Source: Chamaecyparis obtusa (Eukaryota > Streptophyta > Pinopsida > Cupressales > Cupressaceae). Taken from it: 64,000 nucleotides of DNA. The stretch covers positions 583,501-647,500 of the forward strand of contig BSBK01006397.1 in NCBI GenBank assembly GCA_027943335.1, in the 5' to 3' direction. The notes below the pieces were generated by a model. That model ran no database searches and was not told where the DNA came from. It saw only the letters and a list, made by a program, of their open reading frames with translations. The stretch's first letter is position 1. Every line of letters begins with the position of its first letter. The translations under genes and the position numbers were made by a program. This document shows, in pieces, positions 60,484 to 64,000 of this stretch.

Positions 60484-61094
60484 ATGCCCCTCTTTGAGTC
60501 GACAAGCGAAGTGTGTCGATTCAAAGAATGTCCTGATTTCTTTGATAGTCAATTTTGATGTTTGGTATAAGATGCATATTCTGATGAAGTTTTATTGTAT
60601 TTGATGTCCTGATGGTCAATTAGATGATGAATTATTTGATAAAGTTCCTGTTTCGATCTGATTTGATGTTTGATGCCCCTTTCGATTGATAAGCGAAAAA
60701 AAATTTGATAAAAGATTACACTTTGATTTGACGGTCGTGCCCCTGATTTGATGATATTGATGTCGTTCTTGATTATCTAAGTGTATGCCCTCAAAAATGA
60801 AATGAAACTTGATAGTTGTTTGAAAAATTTGATAGTTTAGGTCAGTTTTGCATTAATTAGGTCAATTTGTAATGAATTTTGATTTCATTTCCGATAATGT
60901 ATTCATGTTCGTTTGATGACAAATACCCCTGATTTGGAAAAATTATTGAATATTTTGGTTCCCTAGTCATTTTCTAGTCAAAGATGCCCTTTTTAGGTCA
61001 AAATAGCCTATATATAGGGGTAAAAGTCATTTTTACTATTCATTTTCACTTTCCCTTTTGACTTTTTCTCTCTGACCTCTCTGAGCTTTTTGCG
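60484..61094. other. Leader-like region, no gene
   Basis: AT-rich, with repeated TTTGATG / GATGCCCCT phrases and a CTATATATAGGGG TATA-like stretch near 61010, about 80 bp before the ATG of the next gene. No coding region. Confidence 0.5.
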
Positions 61095-63779
61095 ATGGTT
61101 ATCCCGATTCGAGAGCACAGATTTGAGTGTGGGCACCGATACCTATGGCCACTGACCTATGGTCCTCTGGTATGTACCCCATCAACTTACTTTGTTAATT
61201 TATATGCATTTTAATAATAAAAATTGAATTTTTCTAAGAAAAACCCTATTTTTTTCTTTTTTTCTTTAAGTTGCGCATTCAATACTTTCTTTAGCGCTTC
61301 CGTGGTTTTCCATAGCGCATCCACAACTTTAAGTTGCACGTACACATGGTTAATTTAGGGCTCTTTTCTCTTTTGAAATTTTTTATTGTGCGTACAAAAT
61401 TAAGTGTGCTTTTGATATTTTTAGCAGTGCGTACAGGTAGTTCCTGTAGCGCGTACTAATTCTTTTGGCGGGTACACATTAAAACAACATGTTTACCATT
61501 TTTTCATGCACATTAACCATTTTAAATATCACTTTTTCCTTTTAGCATGTTTAATCATTGAAATAGCGCTTTTACCTTGTTTGGTTAAAAATGCCAACTG
61601 CTAAATCAATTTTTTGAACTGTCTGGTATCATCAATCAATCGATTGGCTTAGGTAACAATCCTGATTTGGTAGTAAGTCATAGGATGTCAACTTGAGTCA
61701 GTTTATTTTGAATTTTTTATTGTCAATCTTGATTTAGATGGTGGGTGATGATGAATTTTCCATCCTCTCTGAGTAGAATCAGGAAAATTGATTGTGGTTT
61801 GATAATTTTTAAATGTTCAATTGACTTAGGATGATTCAAAAGTTAATGATTTCAAATACTGATGTGTTTAAACTTTCTTTTTTTAGGCTGAGCCTAAATC
61901 GCTCACCGTTAGAGGCTTGTATCATCTATCATTCCAGATCATCGACTTATTGGTAGATGCGGTCTTTCTTTTCTACTCATCCTTCCTTGATTCTGTGTCA
62001 ACTGAGGCTTGATTACAGCTATGGCAGAGCGGTGGCACTCTGACCATAAAACTTTTCATTTTTCCATGGGAGAGATGATGATCACTTCTGAGGATGTCTA
62101 TCGTATCCTCTGCATCCCTACCTATGGAGAGCTGATTTACTATGATCAGGTGTACAATGAGACGGCTTGTAGGTGGATATTTCAGGACCCTACCATTGGT
62201 GATGATTCAATCCAGTGGGATTAGTTTCCATCCTTCCCTACTCTTCCTACTATCTTAGGGGCACTAATTGGTGGCTTCCTCCTTCCTGATCGGTGAGGAC
62301 ATGGTTTTGCAGTTGGTTGGGGTCATATCCTGGAGGATATGATTTCTCAGCCCCGATGCTTTGATTGGGGGTACCTATGTTTTGGCGTAGCTATATCATG
62401 AGCTGCATTCAATTATGTACCGTTGTGAAGTGACTCTCTCTATTGGGGTCATATTACTTCAGTTATGGACATGGGAACATATTCCAGTTACTAGATTGAT
62501 TTATGTCAGGCACTGAGATCCAGGTTGGCCTTTTTCTTGGATGTATGATGGGATGGTTGTCCAGGACCATTTGGGCAAGCTTGATTACTGGCGATGTATC
62601 ATTGATGATATAGATCAGGTCATCTAGAAAACCTATATTGGATGTGAGGCATGGCTTGAGGATGCAGCAAAGCTACCTTTTATGTGCATGCCATGATAAA
62701 TGATAGGGCACACTCCTCTGGTTATTGAGAGATTTTGTTTCCTGAGAGTGTTACGACAGTATGGTCAAACACAGGGCATGCCACGGGGTTTGGCATTGTA
62801 TGCTCAAGTGTAGGTGGAGAGGTCTCTATGGGGGCCATAGATTGATTACAGGACTATTTGACATGAGGTTTTACAACTAGCTCACCTTCCCTAGGACATG
62901 CAAGATCATGTGGTGGATGCCGGCATGACTAATGATGATATAGATTGGTTTTCTCATAACCCATTTTCAAGGTTCACAAATCTGGTAGAGCCAGTGCCTA
63001 ATATTGATGAGGAGTTTGATGATGATGGAGGGGATGGGGATGGAGGTGGGGGACAGAGAGGAGGTTGTCAAGGAAAACAGGGTTGGAGGGCAGTCCGAGG
63101 TGGAAGAGTTTTGATTCTAGTGGTTGTTGTCGCACCGATTCCTCTGAGTGCTAGTGGAGTGCATATGAGGGGTGGTAGAGCTAGAGTTCAAGCTGGTGGT
63201 GTGGATAGAGTCCTTTATCAGGTTGGTGTGGATACAGTGGCTAGATGGGGCTGACATGGGTTGAGAGTATTCTTGCAGGTTGGTGGTCAGGTAGCAGTTA
63301 ATGTGGATGCTTAGGCCACTCAGATTTTATTAGATTAGGCACAGGGTATACCAGCATAGGATCCTCCATAGATTATTCCATAGGCTATCCCATAGGCTAT
63401 TCCACAGGCTCTTGTTTCCTCTATTATGCCATCATATTTAGTCCTTCCATCTTCTTCTTCTTTTATTCTATCTTTATCCATTCTGTCATCTTCCATTCCA
63501 TCTTCTTCTATGGCTCCACTATAGGCTCCTCCTCCATAGGCTCCTCCACAGGTCCCTACCACAGAGGCTCTTACATTGGCATCAGAGGTTCGAGCTCTAT
63601 AGTTTGATGTATCAGAGATTAGACAACATGTCAGTCAGCTTGGCAGTATGATGCAGGCATTTATGGCTGCCATGAGTCAGCACGGGCTATAGGTGAGTTC
63701 CAGCAAACCTCCAAATAGTGGTTGTGGTCCTAATTGTGGTCTTGATGGTGTCGATGGTGCTAGTGGTTCAGCCAGTTGA
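61095..63779 (+). pseudogene. Plant mobile domain (PMD)-type pseudogene
   Basis: Exon 1 starts MVIPIREHRFECGHRYLWPL (61095-61169) and ends at a GT donor. A ~717-nt intron ends TTTTTTTAG at 61886. Exon 2 continues LTVRGLYHLSFQIIDLLVDA, then after a frame change TAMAERWHSDHKTFHFSMGEM with MITSEDVYRILCIPTYGE, the hallmark start of the PMD found in MAIL1-like proteins and transposon-carried copies. Later parts are WEHIPVTRLIYVRH, GKLDYWRCIIDDI, FLRVLRQYGQTQGMPRGLAL and DDIDWFSHNPFSRFTNLV. An Asp/Gly-rich linker and a Pro/Gln/Ser tail end at TGA 63777-63779. At least two frame changes and many TAG codons are present. The wild-type role is uncertain; PMD proteins have been linked to silencing and transposon interplay. 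Confidence 0.75.
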
Positions 63780-64000
63780 CTATTCTTTTTGAGATGATAT
63801 ATATTCTTTATTAATTGATGTATTTAATGGTCCATTTTTTATCTTGAGATATTGGACTCCATTTCTATTCTTTGATTTAAGTTGATGTTCTTTATGCTAT
63901 ACATTGATACTTGTTGATACTTTGATGGAATTTGATTTCCCGATGTTTATTGCTTTGATGTTGATACCATAGACTTTGATACTTAGTTGACAGATTTGCT
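63780..64000. other. Downstream region, no gene recognised
   Basis: AT-rich sequence after the PMD pseudogene. Nothing supported is seen before the window edge. Confidence 0.5.

Noticed and set aside
63303..63779. Nuclear genetic code reassignment (TAG as Gln)
   Set aside because: Trp codons also appear as TAG or TGA, CAA as TAA, and many missense and frame changes occur in the same elements, so decay explains the pattern better.
1..64000. tRNA, rRNA or conserved single-copy host genes
   Set aside because: I found only tRNA-complementary primer sites; no cloverleaf, rRNA-like sequence or intact host gene was evident by eye.

Overview
The window looks like intergenic DNA from a large, repeat-rich land-plant nuclear genome. 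The evidence is AT-rich sequence, nested Ty1/copia and Ty3/gypsy elements with initiator-Met tRNA primer sites, plant-type short introns, a plant mobile domain (PMD) relic, and no recognisable single-copy host gene. A gymnosperm or other non-flowering plant is my guess; the sequence alone does not prove it.

Layout. 1-92 and 6509-7254 are one copia RT/RNase H region (+) with its 3' LTR from 7255. It is split by a complete Ty3/gypsy chromovirus (93-6508, minus strand, target duplication ATTGG). 7830-10218 is a decayed minus-strand open frame of unknown function. 10235-14399 is a degenerate minus-strand LTR element carrying a basic/acidic protein of unknown family. 14400-15325 is a copia gag relic whose upstream half lies at 25316-25550.

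The centre of interest is 15330-25311, a DNA transposon of 9,982 bp inserted in that gag with a perfect 4-bp CTTG duplication and 29-bp terminal inverted repeats (25/29). It carries a ~1,004-aa transposase gene (+; one intron and a single in-frame TAA). A convergent six-exon second gene (-; 465 aa, all intron junctions in phase) is of unknown function. Clusters of an AACGGGTGCCCGTT-like motif lie near both ends and share their core with the TIR. The acidic motifs and 4-bp TSD recall the Sola superfamily (from memory, not searched). The second gene and the C-terminal chromatin-reader-like segment are what may be undescribed.

25638-32585 is a complete copia element (+, TSD GTTAA) sitting in the protease region of an older Ty3 relic (32586-36079 minus, continuing at 25550-25637). 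36080-43732 is a complete minus-strand copia (TSD TCAAC). 46556-49960 is a Tat-like Ty3 relic (+) with two RNase H segments and no integrase. 53722-59248 is a minus-strand copia with 336-bp LTRs, lying between two diverged copies of a ~0.9-kb repeat. 61095-63779 is a PMD-type pseudogene in which ten codons, most at apparent Gln positions, read TAG.

The retroelements encode the usual gag-protease-integrase-RT-RNase H sets, but all carry stops or damaged catalytic residues. Only the DNA transposon is close to coding-complete.
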